DNA of 26,700 nt, taken from contig JANNHO010000198.1 in the NCBI GenBank assembly GCA_031404435.1, forward strand, positions 1 through 26,700. The letters are read 5' to 3'. The DNA comes from VFMC01 sp031404435. GTDB taxonomy: Bacteria; Actinomycetota; Acidimicrobiia; Acidimicrobiales; Ilumatobacteraceae. The notes under the pieces were generated by a model. The model was not told where the DNA came from, did not search any database, and saw nothing but the letters and a program-made list of their open reading frames with translations. Below, piece after piece: positions 7,535-14,826 of this stretch (the stretch's first letter is position 1; every line of letters starts with the position of its first letter). The translations under genes were made by a program, and so were the position numbers.

Positions 7535-8302
7535 ATGCGAATCGCCGCAGTACAGCACGACATCGTGTGGAACGACCGGGAGGCCAACTTCGCCCATCTC
7601 GCCCCGATGATCGCCACTGCTGCCGGGGCTGGGGCGCGACTGGTGCTGTTGAGCGAGACGTTCTCGACCGGTTTCGCCGTCGATACGCCGGGGCTCGCCG
7701 AACCCGAGGGTGGTCCGTCGGCACAGTTCCTCGTCGCCCAAGCCGCGGTCAACGATGCGTGGGTGTGCGGCAGTTGCCCCGAGCTTGGTGACTCCGAATC
7801 TGAGGATGCACGCCCGTTCAACAGCTTCGTTCTTGCCGGCCCCGATGGCACCGTGCACCGTTACCGCAAGATCCATCCCTTCGGTTATGGCGGCGAGGAC
7901 AAGTACTTCCGCGCCGGGACCGAGCTGATCACGGTCGACATCGACGGGGTGCGGGTGAGTCCGCTGGTGTGCTACGACCTCCGCTTCGCCGACGAGTTCT
8001 GGGGGCTCGCCCACGAGACCGATCTGTACTTGGTGCCCGCCAACTGGCCCGAGCCGAGGCGCTCCCACTGGATGGCGCTGCTGCAGGCGCGTGCGATCGA
8101 AAACCTCGCCTACGTGGCCGGCTGCAACCGCGTCGGCGAGGGCGGCGGGTTGAACTACGTGGGCGACAGCCGCATCGTCGACCCGCTCGGCGAGCTGCTG
8201 GCGACGGCCGCCGTGGGCGAGAACATCCTCTTCGCCGATATCGACCCCGGTCACGTGGCCGCCGTACGCAGCCGGTTCGGCTTCCTCGACGATCGGCGCT
8301 GA
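7535..8302 (+). CDS. Carbon-nitrogen hydrolase, omega-amidase (Nit2/YafV) type
   Basis: The 255-aa protein has the full nitrilase-superfamily triad: Glu41 in LLSETFSTGF, Lys112 in YRKIHPFGYG, Cys146 in PLVCYDLRF. The YRKIHPF and CYDLRFADEFW forms and the length fit the omega-amidase branch, which hydrolyses alpha-ketoglutaramate or alpha-ketosuccinamate to ammonia and the dicarboxylic keto acid. The convergent neighbour, 13 bp away, is an aminotransferase of the glutamine-transaminase type that would make the substrate, which supports the assignment. A general amidase role is the alternative. The protein is cytoplasmic, with no signal sequence. Confidence 0.88.
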   Translation: MRIAAVQHDIVWNDREANFAHLAPMIATAAGAGARLVLLSETFSTGFAVDTPGLAEPEGGPSAQFLVAQAAVNDAWVCGSCPELGDSESEDARPFNSFVLAGPDGTVHRYRKIHPFGYGGEDKYFRAGTELITVDIDGVRVSPLVCYDLRFADEFWGLAHETDLYLVPANWPEPRRSHWMALLQARAIENLAYVAGCNRVGEGGGLNYVGDSRIVDPLGELLATAAVGENILFADIDPGHVAAVRSRFGFLDDRR

Positions 8303-8315
8303 CGCCCCGAACCGG

Positions 8316-9485
8316 CTACAGGGTGGCGAGGCGCGCGACCGCTTCGTCGAGCACGTCCAGTCGCTTGCAGAACGCGAACCGCACCAGATGCCGACCTTCG
8401 TGGCGGTTGGCGTAGAACACCTCATTGGGGATCGCCACCACGCCGCAGCGATGCGGCAGCTCACGACACAGCGCCATGCCGTCGCCATCAGCGCGGACCG
8501 GGCGGATGTCGACGGTCACGAAGTACGTACCGCTGGTGGGGTACACATCGAAGCCGGCGGCGACAAGGCCCGGTAGTAGCCGGTCGCGCTTGGCCTGGAG
8601 GTCGGCGGCGAGCTCGACGAAGTACGCATCAGGCAGACCCAGGCCGACGGCGATCGCAGGTTGGAACGGCCCACCGTTGACAAACGTGAGGAACTGCTTG
8701 GCGGTGCGCGCTGCGGTGACCAGTTCGGCCGGCCCGCACACCCAGCCGATCTTCCAACCGGTGGTGTTGAACGACTTGCCCCCACTGGAGATGCTCAGCG
8801 TGCGCTCGCGCATGCCGGGCAACGTGGCCATTGCGACGTGCTCGGCACCGTCGAACAGGAGATGCTCGTACACCTCGTCGGTGATCACGATCAGATCGTG
8901 TTCGATGGCGAGGTCGGCGAGGGCCAGCATCTCCGCCCGGTCGAGCACCTTGCCGGTCGGGTTGTGCGGCGTGTTGATCAGCAACAACTTGGTCTTCGGC
9001 GTGATCGCGGCGCGCACCTCATCGAGGTCGAAGCCGTACGACGGAGGGCGCAGCGTGACCGGCTTGACCACCGCCCCGGCGAGCGCGATGCAGGCCTGAT
9101 AGCTGTCGTACATCGGCTCGAACAACACCACCTCGTCACCGGAATCGAGCAGGCCGAGCAGCGCACCGGCAAGAGCCTCGGTGGCCCCTGCGGTGACCAG
9201 CACCTCGGTGTCCGGATCGTAGGAGAGGCCGTAGAAACGTTGCTGGTGCGCGGCGATCGCCTCGCGCAGTACCAGCATTCCGGGGCCCGGCGGATACTGG
9301 TTGAGCCCACCGTTGATCGCCGCAATCGCCGCATCCAGCACCTCGCGCGGGCCGTCGATATCCGGGAAACCCTGGCCGAGATTGATGCTGCCGGTACTGA
9401 CCGCGAGCGAACTCATCTCGGCGAAGATCGTCGTGCCGAAGCCCTGCAGCTTGGCGGTGAGATGAGGGACTCGTCGGCTGGCCAC
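8316..9485 (-). CDS. PLP-dependent class I/II aminotransferase (glutamine/kynurenine/methionine type)
   Basis: The 389-aa protein is a fold-type I aminotransferase. Key residues are visible: Asn175 in NTPHNPTGK, Asp203 in ITDEVYEHLLF, the PLP Lys237 in SISSGGKSFNTTGW, and a C-terminal Arg in HLVRFAFCKR for the substrate carboxylate. The INLGQGFPDIDGP opening and NQYPPGPG are typical of the kynurenine aminotransferase/glutamine transaminase K/MtnE group, which uses glutamine as amino donor for keto acids such as ketomethiobutyrate. It is convergent with an omega-amidase gene, the usual partner enzyme. The GTG start at 9485 is chosen because a TACGCT element sits 6 nt upstream. Older automatic names such as DapC are possible for this group. 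Confidence 0.9.
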   Translation of the reverse strand: MASRRVPHLTAKLQGFGTTIFAEMSSLAVSTGSINLGQGFPDIDGPREVLDAAIAAINGGLNQYPPGPGMLVLREAIAAHQQRFYGLSYDPDTEVLVTAGATEALAGALLGLLDSGDEVVLFEPMYDSYQACIALAGAVVKPVTLRPPSYGFDLDEVRAAITPKTKLLLINTPHNPTGKVLDRAEMLALADLAIEHDLIVITDEVYEHLLFDGAEHVAMATLPGMRERTLSISSGGKSFNTTGWKIGWVCGPAELVTAARTAKQFLTFVNGGPFQPAIAVGLGLPDAYFVELAADLQAKRDRLLPGLVAAGFDVYPTSGTYFVTVDIRPVRADGDGMALCRELPHRCGVVAIPNEVFYANRHEGRHLVRFAFCKRLDVLDEAVARLATL

Positions 9486-9491
9486 CGTGCG

Positions 9492-9497
9492 AGCGTA
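9492..9497 (-). promoter_or_regulatory. Leaderless-type -10 element for the aminotransferase
   Basis: On the minus strand TACGCT ends 6 nt before the GTG at 9485, with no ribosome site between. A -35 is not clear. Confidence 0.5.
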
Positions 9498-9540
9498 GAT
9501 GCCCGGACGTGCGGGCTGCCCGATCGTCGGCGGCGATACG

Positions 9541-9588
9541 GGGGCATCCCGCTACTGGGGCGTCCGGCTACTGGGGTGTCCGGCTACT
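9541..9588. repeat. Three tandem 16-bp repeats at the 3' end of the cupredoxin gene
   Basis: GGGGCATCCCGCTACT (9541), GGGGCGTCCGGCTACT (9557) and GGGGTGTCCGGCTACT (9573) are head to tail. The last copy contains the stop codon of the minus-strand cupredoxin gene, so the array may come from duplication of that gene's last bases. Nothing else is seen in the 98-bp gap apart from the aminotransferase -10. Confidence 0.8.
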
Positions 9589-10069
9589 CGACGGTGATCG
9601 TGCCGGCCATCGACGGGTGGATCTTGCACCTGATCGAGTAGCTGCCAGGGTCGGCGATGGTCAGCGGCTCGCTTGCACCGCCGTCGACCCCGACGTCGAA
9701 CGCGTCGTCAGCCTCGGTGACGGTGTGGGCAAAACCGTCGTCGTTGGTGATCGTGAACTCGGTACCGGCGGCGACGGTCAGCTCGCTAAACGCGAACTCG
9801 GCGATGGTCAACGTCGCAGCTCCAGCCGGGTCTCCAGCGGGCGCATCGCTCGTCGGCGGGTCGGTTGCCGGCGCATCGGAAGCCGGAATGTCCGTCGGCA
9901 GCGTGGCCGGCGGGCCCGAGACGGGGTCGGTGGCCTGCGGCGTGGTGACGCTGCCGGTGGCCGGCGCATCGGTAACCGGCGCAGTCGAGACGGGGTCGCT
10001 GCCGCAGGCGACGAGTGCGGTAGCGGTCAGCAACACGACCGTGGCGATTCGGATGGGGTGAGGGATCAT
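9584..10069 (-). CDS. Lipoprotein with a plastocyanin-like type-1 copper domain
   Basis: The ATG at 10069 (161 aa) has AGGAG 7 nt upstream; longer readings extend into the cdd region and lack support. Residues 1-21 are a lipoprotein signal ending LVAC, with Cys22 as the lipidated residue. A Pro/Thr/Ala/Asp-rich spacer (about 23-85) carries a cupredoxin domain (about 86-161). All four type-1 copper ligands are visible: His115 (GFAHTV), Cys148, His151 and Met154 (RCKIHPSM). It is expected to be a surface-anchored one-electron carrier; its redox partners are not encoded nearby. It lies between the aminotransferase and cytidine deaminase genes, all on the minus strand. Confidence 0.92.
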   Translation of the reverse strand: MIPHPIRIATVVLLTATALVACGSDPVSTAPVTDAPATGSVTTPQATDPVSGPPATLPTDIPASDAPATDPPTSDAPAGDPAGAATLTIAEFAFSELTVAAGTEFTITNDDGFAHTVTEADDAFDVGVDGGASEPLTIADPGSYSIRCKIHPSMAGTITVE

Positions 10070-10118
10070 CAATGGCTCCTTGTGGTGGTAGCAGTACGCC
10101 ACCAACACACAGATCGGT

Positions 10119-10526
10119 TCATCGTCCACCAAGGTTGAGCGGACCGAACGATTCGGGAAGCAGTTCGCCGAGGGTGAACGTCCCCCGAAGACCCTCCACC
10201 CCTGCGCTGTGGACCAGCGTGGTGAGGTCGGCGAACTCACGTAGCTTCTGACGGCACCCGCCACAACACGTGCCGAGTAGATCTCCATCGCAGATCACCA
10301 GAACCTCGTCGATGTGCCGATCGCCGGCGGTGATCATCGCCGCGATCGCGCTCGCTTCGGCGCACCAGCCTTGCGGATACGCAGCATTCTCGACGTTGCA
10401 ACCGGCATACACCCTGCCCGACGTTGCCCGCACCGCCGCACCAACGCGGAACTTCGAGTAGGGGGCATACGCATTTGCGTGTGCGGCACGGGCTGCATCG
10501 AACAACGTCTGGATAGGTGGGGTCAT
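10119..10526 (-). CDS. cdd: Cytidine deaminase
   Basis: The 135-aa protein deaminates cytidine and deoxycytidine to uridines in pyrimidine salvage and is a small homotetrameric zinc enzyme. The zinc/catalytic motif is GWCAEASAI (Cys plus catalytic Glu), and the second zinc motif is TCCGGCRQKLREF. GCNVENAAYPQGWCAE and the N-terminal AYAPYSKFRVGAA are family signatures. The ATG at 10526 gives the usual family length; starting at 10574 would overlap the acyltransferase start. A TATCGT element 8 nt upstream suggests a leaderless mRNA. It is divergent from the acyltransferase gene across 40 bp. A psuG gene is nearby, but nothing shows shared regulation. Confidence 0.95.
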   Translation of the reverse strand: MTPPIQTLFDAARAAHANAYAPYSKFRVGAAVRATSGRVYAGCNVENAAYPQGWCAEASAIAAMITAGDRHIDEVLVICDGDLLGTCCGGCRQKLREFADLTTLVHSAGVEGLRGTFTLGELLPESFGPLNLGGR

Positions 10527-10534
10527 CGTTGGCA

Positions 10535-10540
10535 ACGATA
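10535..10540 (-). promoter_or_regulatory. -10 element candidate for cdd
   Basis: On the minus strand TATCGT ends 8 nt before the cdd ATG at 10526. It fits the recurring TAnnnT pattern at the upper end of the spacing range. Confidence 0.4.
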
Positions 10541-10566
10541 GGTCGCAACCGTGGCACGATGTCTCG

Positions 10567-11358
10567 ATGGCCACCGCCGCGTCTCCCGCCGCTTCCCGTC
10601 ACCGACTCATCAACATCGGCGCAGTTCGCACGGTGCTGTCACTGTGGGCCTGGTTCGTGCTGGGTGTCGTGGTGATCGTTTGGACCCCGCTGGTCGCGCT
10701 GGTGTGGCTGGTGACCCTGCCCTTCGACAAGGGCCACTACGCCGCCGGCTACCTGTTCCGCAAGCTCACCGTCGCCCACCAGGTACTGAATCCGCTGTGG
10801 ACGTTCCGCACCACCGGCGCCAACATCGCCGACCCGCGGCGGCCCTACGTGGTGGTCGCCAACCACCAGAGCTTCGTCGACATCCTGCTGATTTCGCACC
10901 TGCCGTGGGAGATGAAGTGGCTGTCGAAGGCGACGTTTTTCAAGATCCCGCTCATCGGCTGGATGATGCGCATGGCCGGCGACATCCGCCTCGTGCGCGG
11001 GGAGCGCGACAGTGTGATTGCGGCGATGGCGGCGTGCGGAGATCGCCTGCAGAAACGGGTCAGCGTGATGATCTTTCCCGAAGGCACACGGTCCGAAGAT
11101 GGTGAGCTGAAGCCGTTCAAGGACGGTGCGTTCCGGCTGGCGATCGAGCACCAGGCACCGATCCTTCCGCTGGCGGTGAACGGCGCCTACGGCGCATTGA
11201 TCAAGGGAGATTGGCGCTTCGGCGTGACCGATGCGCAGGTGCGCGTGCTCGAGCCGATCAGTACTGACGGCCTGACGCTGGCCGATGTCGCGACGCTGCG
11301 CGACCGCACCCATGCGATCATCGCCGCAGCCGTCAGCGACATGCGATCGTTGTCATGA
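10567..11358 (+). CDS. plsC: 1-acyl-sn-glycerol-3-phosphate acyltransferase (PlsC family)
   Basis: The 263-aa protein transfers an acyl chain to lysophosphatidic acid, or a similar lysophospholipid, at the inner face of the membrane. An N-terminal hydrophobic region (about 20-50) anchors it. Motif I is ANHQSFVD (NHx4D type), motif II includes the Arg in GDIRLVRG, and motif III is FPEGTRS. WLSKATFFKIPLIGWMM is typical of the family. The ATG at 10567 has a poor -10 candidate (CACGAT) 6 nt upstream and no clear ribosome site. The stop overlaps the psuG start (ATGA), so the two are translationally coupled. Substrate specificity is not determined by sequence. Confidence 0.9.
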   Translation: MATAASPAASRHRLINIGAVRTVLSLWAWFVLGVVVIVWTPLVALVWLVTLPFDKGHYAAGYLFRKLTVAHQVLNPLWTFRTTGANIADPRRPYVVVANHQSFVDILLISHLPWEMKWLSKATFFKIPLIGWMMRMAGDIRLVRGERDSVIAAMAACGDRLQKRVSVMIFPEGTRSEDGELKPFKDGAFRLAIEHQAPILPLAVNGAYGALIKGDWRFGVTDAQVRVLEPISTDGLTLADVATLRDRTHAIIAAAVSDMRSLS

Positions 11359-12275
11359 GCACCGGGTCGCTGGAACTGCTGGGGGAAGTTGCCGATGCGC
11401 TACGCGACCGGCGGCCGGTCGTCGCGTTGGAATCGACGATCATCAGCCACGGCATGCCGTACCCGATCAACGTCGAGATGGCCTCCGAGGTGGAATCGAT
11501 CGTTCGCGAACACGGCGCGGTGCCGGCCACCATCGCAGTGCTCGACGGTGCGTGCCACGTCGGCCTCGCTCCCGCCGCGTTGGAGCTGCTGGCTACTCAC
11601 CCGGAGGTACACAAGGCCACCACTCGCGACATCCCATGGCTGCTCGCGACCAAGCGCCACGGCGCCACAACGGTTGCGGCCACCATGCGGATCGCCGCGT
11701 TGGCCGGCATCCGTGTGTTCGCCACCGGCGGAATCGGTGGCGTGCACCGCGGCGCGGCCACCTCGTTCGACATCTCCGCCGATCTGGGCGAGATGGCGGT
11801 GACGTCCGTTGCCGTGGTGTCGGCAGGGGTGAAGTCGATCCTCGACATCGGGCTGACGCTCGAGCGGCTCGAAACGTTGGGCGTGCCGGTGATCGTCAAC
11901 GGCAGCGACGACTTCCCCTCGTTCTACTCGCGCGTCAGCGGGTTCGCCGCGCCGCGCCGCCTCGACGGGGCGAGCGAGATCGCCTCATTCATGCATGCCG
12001 CCTGGGCCGAACTGGGTCTCACCACCGGGATCAGCGTTGCCAACCCGGTTCCCGCCACCGACGAGATCCCGGCCGACGAGATCGCCGGCGTGATCGAGGA
12101 GGCGCTCGCCGAGCTAGATCGTCGGCGCATCGTCGGACAGGACGTCACGCCGTTCCTGCTCGGCCGCATCGTCGAGCGCACCGGTGGCCGCAGCCTCACG
12201 ACGAACGTCGCGCTGGTGCGCCACAACGCCGCCGTCGCCGCCCAGATCGCCGTCGCCTACGCCCACCTCTCGTGA
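11355..12275 (+). CDS. psuG: Pseudouridine-5'-phosphate glycosidase
   Basis: The 306-aa protein cleaves the C-C bond of pseudouridine 5'-phosphate to uracil and ribose 5-phosphate, part of modified-nucleoside salvage from RNA turnover. Signatures include VALESTIISHGMPYP near the N-terminus, TTRDIPW, ATGGIGGVHRG, VVSAGVKSILD and LTTNVALVRHNA at the C-terminus. Length matches the family. The start overlaps the plsC stop by 4 bp. The usual companion, a PfkB-type pseudouridine kinase (PsuK), is not in the window, so the kinase must be elsewhere or the substrate arises otherwise. A hairpin 11 bp after the stop could end transcription. Confidence 0.93.
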   Translation: MSTGSLELLGEVADALRDRRPVVALESTIISHGMPYPINVEMASEVESIVREHGAVPATIAVLDGACHVGLAPAALELLATHPEVHKATTRDIPWLLATKRHGATTVAATMRIAALAGIRVFATGGIGGVHRGAATSFDISADLGEMAVTSVAVVSAGVKSILDIGLTLERLETLGVPVIVNGSDDFPSFYSRVSGFAAPRRLDGASEIASFMHAAWAELGLTTGISVANPVPATDEIPADEIAGVIEEALAELDRRRIVGQDVTPFLLGRIVERTGGRSLTTNVALVRHNAAVAAQIAVAYAHLS

Positions 12276-12286
12276 TCCACTCCAGG

Positions 12287-12333
12287 ATCTGGGCAGGATT
12301 CTTTCCGGAATCCGAGAGGAATCCTGCCCAGAT
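12287..12333. repeat. 47-nt hairpin repeat, copy 1 (psuG-nei gap)
   Basis: The first 15 nt, ATCTGGGCAGGATTC, are exactly complementary to the last 15. The arms extend to 23 bp with three mismatches around a single central base. It starts 11 bp after psuG and ends 23 bp before the nei GTG. It may be a terminator (no U tract) or a member of a small repeat family, as a second 47-nt hairpin with the same ends follows nei. Confidence 0.85.
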
Positions 12334-12356
12334 CTTTCGTCGGAAGGGGCCGGGGG

Positions 12357-13220
12357 GTGCCTGAGGGGGACACGATCAGGAGGCTGGCCGAGCGGATCAC
12401 CGCCCGCTTCGCCGGGCAACGCTGCCAACGTTGCGTCACCCGCGACCCGCGCCTCGTCGGGGTCGATCTGGCCGGAGCGACGCTGGTCGGTGCCGAGGCC
12501 GTCGGCAAGCACCTGCTGATCCGCTTCGATAGCGGGAGGACGCTGCACGCGCACCTGTTGATGCACGGTTCGTGGAGGGTCGGCCCGGTGGCTCGTGAGG
12601 CGGAGTGGCGTCGGCGGATCGAATTGTGGATGCACGACGGGCGGCTCACCGCGATCGATGTGCCGATCCTCGGAATGATCGCCACCGCCCACGAGGACCA
12701 GGTGGTCGGCCACCTCGGCCCCGACCTGTGCGGCACGGCGCTGCCCGACATCGACGTGATCACGATGCGCCTGCAGCGCGAGCCCGAGATCGCCCTCGCC
12801 GGAGCACTGCTCGATCAACGCAACGTTGCCGGGTTCGGCAACGTATACGCCGTGGAACTGCCTTTCATCGTCGGCGTCTCACCAAATCAGCCGGTAGGGC
12901 ACGTCGATGGTCTGCGCGACCTCGTGGCGGTGGGCACGGCAATGATCCGCCTGCACGCCCGAACCGGACCACGCAACACCACCGGCCGCCGGCTCACCAC
13001 CGCCGACCACTTCGTGTACGGCCGCCGCCTGTGCCCCGTGTGTGGTGCCACGCTCGACGGCTGGGACGAACACGTCAGCCCTTGGCAGCGCCAGGCGGTG
13101 TGGTGCCCCGCGTGTCAGGCACTCGCACCGCGGCGCGCCGTCGATGTCGCCCGCACCAGGCGCCTCCTCGCGTTGCATCCAGTCCGCCGCGACCCCCTGA
13201 TTCTCAAGATCTGGGGCTAA
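12357..13220 (+). CDS. nei: Fpg/Nei-family DNA glycosylase/AP lyase, Nei2 type
   Basis: The 287-aa protein removes oxidised bases from DNA and cuts the abasic site. The mature N-terminus would be PEGDT: Pro2 is the Schiff-base nucleophile and Glu3 the catalytic acid. Lys51 (VGKHLLIRF) is the conserved Lys of the helix-two-turn-helix enzymes. The middle has GNVYAVELPF, the family N-x-Y-x-x-E motif. A zinc finger (LCPVCG and WCPACQ, about 225-260) is followed by about 30 residues ending LILKIWG, longer than I expect for Nei2. PEGDT rather than PELPE favours Nei over Fpg. The GTG start follows a G-rich stretch. The last three codons and the stop lie inside the left arm of the second 47-nt hairpin. 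Confidence 0.93.
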   Translation: MPEGDTIRRLAERITARFAGQRCQRCVTRDPRLVGVDLAGATLVGAEAVGKHLLIRFDSGRTLHAHLLMHGSWRVGPVAREAEWRRRIELWMHDGRLTAIDVPILGMIATAHEDQVVGHLGPDLCGTALPDIDVITMRLQREPEIALAGALLDQRNVAGFGNVYAVELPFIVGVSPNQPVGHVDGLRDLVAVGTAMIRLHARTGPRNTTGRRLTTADHFVYGRRLCPVCGATLDGWDEHVSPWQRQAVWCPACQALAPRRAVDVARTRRLLALHPVRRDPLILKIWG

Positions 13221-13255
13221 TTCGTCCCGGAAGCCGGGACAGATTCGGCCCAGAT
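13209..13255. repeat. 47-nt hairpin repeat, copy 2 (nei-znuC gap)
   Basis: The left arm begins ATCTGGGGCTAATTCG and the right arm ends GATTCGGCCCAGAT. The arms are 22 bp with four mismatches and a 3-nt loop. It contains the nei stop codon and ends 9 bp before the znuC stop on the other strand, so it can serve as a two-way terminator between these convergent genes. Length, ends and central CCGGAA match copy 1. Confidence 0.85.
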
Positions 13256-13264
13256 CGGACAGAA

Positions 13265-13978
13265 TCAGTGGGGGCCGGTGAAGCCGAAGCTGGCGCGCAG
13301 GTTTTCGTCGGTGAGCACGCTGGCCGGCGGGCCGGCGGCGACGATCCTCCCGGCGAGCAACATCACGAAATCGGCGTCATCGGCGTCGTCGAGATCGTGG
13401 GTGGCCATCACCACCGCGCACCCACGGGCCCGCTCGGTGGCAACCGCGCGGGCGAACACGTCGCGGCCTTGCGGGTCGAGACCGGCAGTGGGTTCATCGA
13501 GCAGCAACACGTCGTCGCGGCGGGCCAGTGCCTGCGCGAGATGGGTTCGCTGCTGCTGCCCGCCGGACAGTTCCATCATCGGGATATCGCGAAACGCGTC
13601 GACACCCATCCGCTCGATCGCCTCATCCACCGCTCGCCGATCGACACCTCGCTGACGACGCAACAGGCCGAGGTGGGCAAAGCGCCCCATGGCCACCACA
13701 TCGGCCGCCCGGATCGGCAACATGAACGACGATGCTGGCCGTTGCGCCAAATACACCACCCGCGCCGGCTGCCTCCCCGGTGGGGCACCGAGCACTTCGA
13801 CCGACCCGGCCACAGGGGCAAGCAACCCGGCCAACGTCTTCAAGATGGTCGACTTGCCCGAACCGTTCGTTCCGATCAGGCACAGCAACCCGCCCGCCCC
13901 GAGATCGACGGACACGTCCTCCAACACCGGCCGCGACAGGTACCCAACCGACAGCTCACGGGCCCGGATCACGCTCAC
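13265..13978 (-). CDS. znuC: Zinc ABC transporter ATP-binding protein
   Basis: The 237-aa protein is the ATPase of a metal-ion (cluster A-I) uptake system. Walker A is GTNGSGKST (36-44), the signature is LSGGQQQR, Walker B is LLLDEPTAGLDP, and the switch His is in MATHDLDDADD. The GTG at 13978 overlaps the permease stop (GTGA), showing coupling. It is the last gene of a three-gene minus-strand operon that ends in the hairpin shared with nei. The metal is taken as zinc from the ligands of the binding protein and the operator; manganese is the alternative. Confidence 0.9.
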   Translation of the reverse strand: MSVIRARELSVGYLSRPVLEDVSVDLGAGGLLCLIGTNGSGKSTILKTLAGLLAPVAGSVEVLGAPPGRQPARVVYLAQRPASSFMLPIRAADVVAMGRFAHLGLLRRQRGVDRRAVDEAIERMGVDAFRDIPMMELSGGQQQRTHLAQALARRDDVLLLDEPTAGLDPQGRDVFARAVATERARGCAVVMATHDLDDADDADFVMLLAGRIVAAGPPASVLTDENLRASFGFTGPH

Positions 13979-14826
13979 GCCCGGACCGCGAGTCGCCGGG
14001 CACGCACCGCGCTGCGCAGTTCCACACCGGCAAAGATGACGAGGAAGATCGATACCGCAACCGCGACGATGCTGGCGCCAGCAGCGAGGTCGGCGTGGTA
14101 GCTCAACAACAGACCGCCGTAGCTGGCGAGTGATCCAACCACCGCGGCGACGCCGACCATCGCGCCGACCCGGCGGGTGACCAGCGCCGCCGTTGACGCA
14201 GGGGCCAGCAGCATCCCGAACACCAGCAGCGTGCCCACCGATTGGAACGAGCTGATGATCGCCACCGCGACCATTGTCATCAAGAACGCCTCGTAGCGGC
14301 GCACACTGAACCCCGACGTGGCCGCCAGTTCGGGCTCGACGCTGAGCAGCAGAAACGGGCGGCGGCACAACCAGGCCATCGCCGCAACTGCGGCCACTGC
14401 GGCCAGCTGCCAACCCAGTTCGGCGGTGTCGACGCCAAGCACATCGCCGAACAGGATGCGGGTGAGGTCGCCGGCGAGGCTGCGCGAGCGCGAGGTGATC
14501 ATCACGCCGAGTGCCAGCATGCCGGCGAACAACAATCCGATCGCAGTGTCGTTGGACAGCCGCGACCGGCGGGTGATCACCGACACACCACTCATCATCA
14601 CGACCGTTCCCACCGCTGCACCGAGGGTGGCCGGCAGCCCCACCAGCACTGCAATGGCGATACCGGGAAGGACACCGTGGGCCAGCGCGTCGGCCACGAA
14701 CGCGAGGCCGCGCAACACCACGAACGTGCCGACGATCGCGCACGCGAACGCAACCAGCACCCCGGCCGCGAGGGCACGGCGAAGGAACTCGTTGTCCACG
14801 AACGGATCGAGGAAGAAGTCGATCAT
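13975..14826 (-). CDS. znuB: Zinc ABC transporter permease
   Basis: The 283-aa protein belongs to the ABC-3 family of metal-ion permeases. It is hydrophobic throughout, with about eight predicted membrane segments starting near residue 15. Typical pieces are FVVLRGLAFVADALAHGVLPG, where the DALAHGVLPG turn is a family hallmark, SNDTAIGLLF, and the FGMLLAPA segment late in the protein. The ATG at 14826 overlaps the znuA stop by 4 bp, and its own stop overlaps the znuC start. Reading further upstream in this frame (to 15165) is antisense-like Arg-rich sequence and is rejected. Confidence 0.9.
   Translation of the reverse strand: MIDFFLDPFVDNEFLRRALAAGVLVAFACAIVGTFVVLRGLAFVADALAHGVLPGIAIAVLVGLPATLGAAVGTVVMMSGVSVITRRSRLSNDTAIGLLFAGMLALGVMITSRSRSLAGDLTRILFGDVLGVDTAELGWQLAAVAAVAAMAWLCRRPFLLLSVEPELAATSGFSVRRYEAFLMTMVAVAIISSFQSVGTLLVFGMLLAPASTAALVTRRVGAMVGVAAVVGSLASYGGLLLSYHADLAAGASIVAVAVSIFLVIFAGVELRSAVRARRLAVRA

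Noticed and set aside
9541..9588. Tandem repeat considered as a CRISPR remnant
   Set aside because: The units are 16 bp with no spacers between them and no cas genes are nearby.
8661..9641. Plus-strand 326-codon frame opposite the aminotransferase
   Set aside because: It is a GC-rich antisense shadow with no start signal and no family features.
12287..13255. Hairpin-flanked nei considered as a transposon or cassette
   Set aside because: There is no transposase, target-site duplication or composition change; the hairpins are reported only as a repeat pair.
12605..14101. Plus-strand 498-codon frame spanning nei, the hairpin and znuC antisense
   Set aside because: Arg-rich out-of-frame product crossing two real genes on opposite strands.
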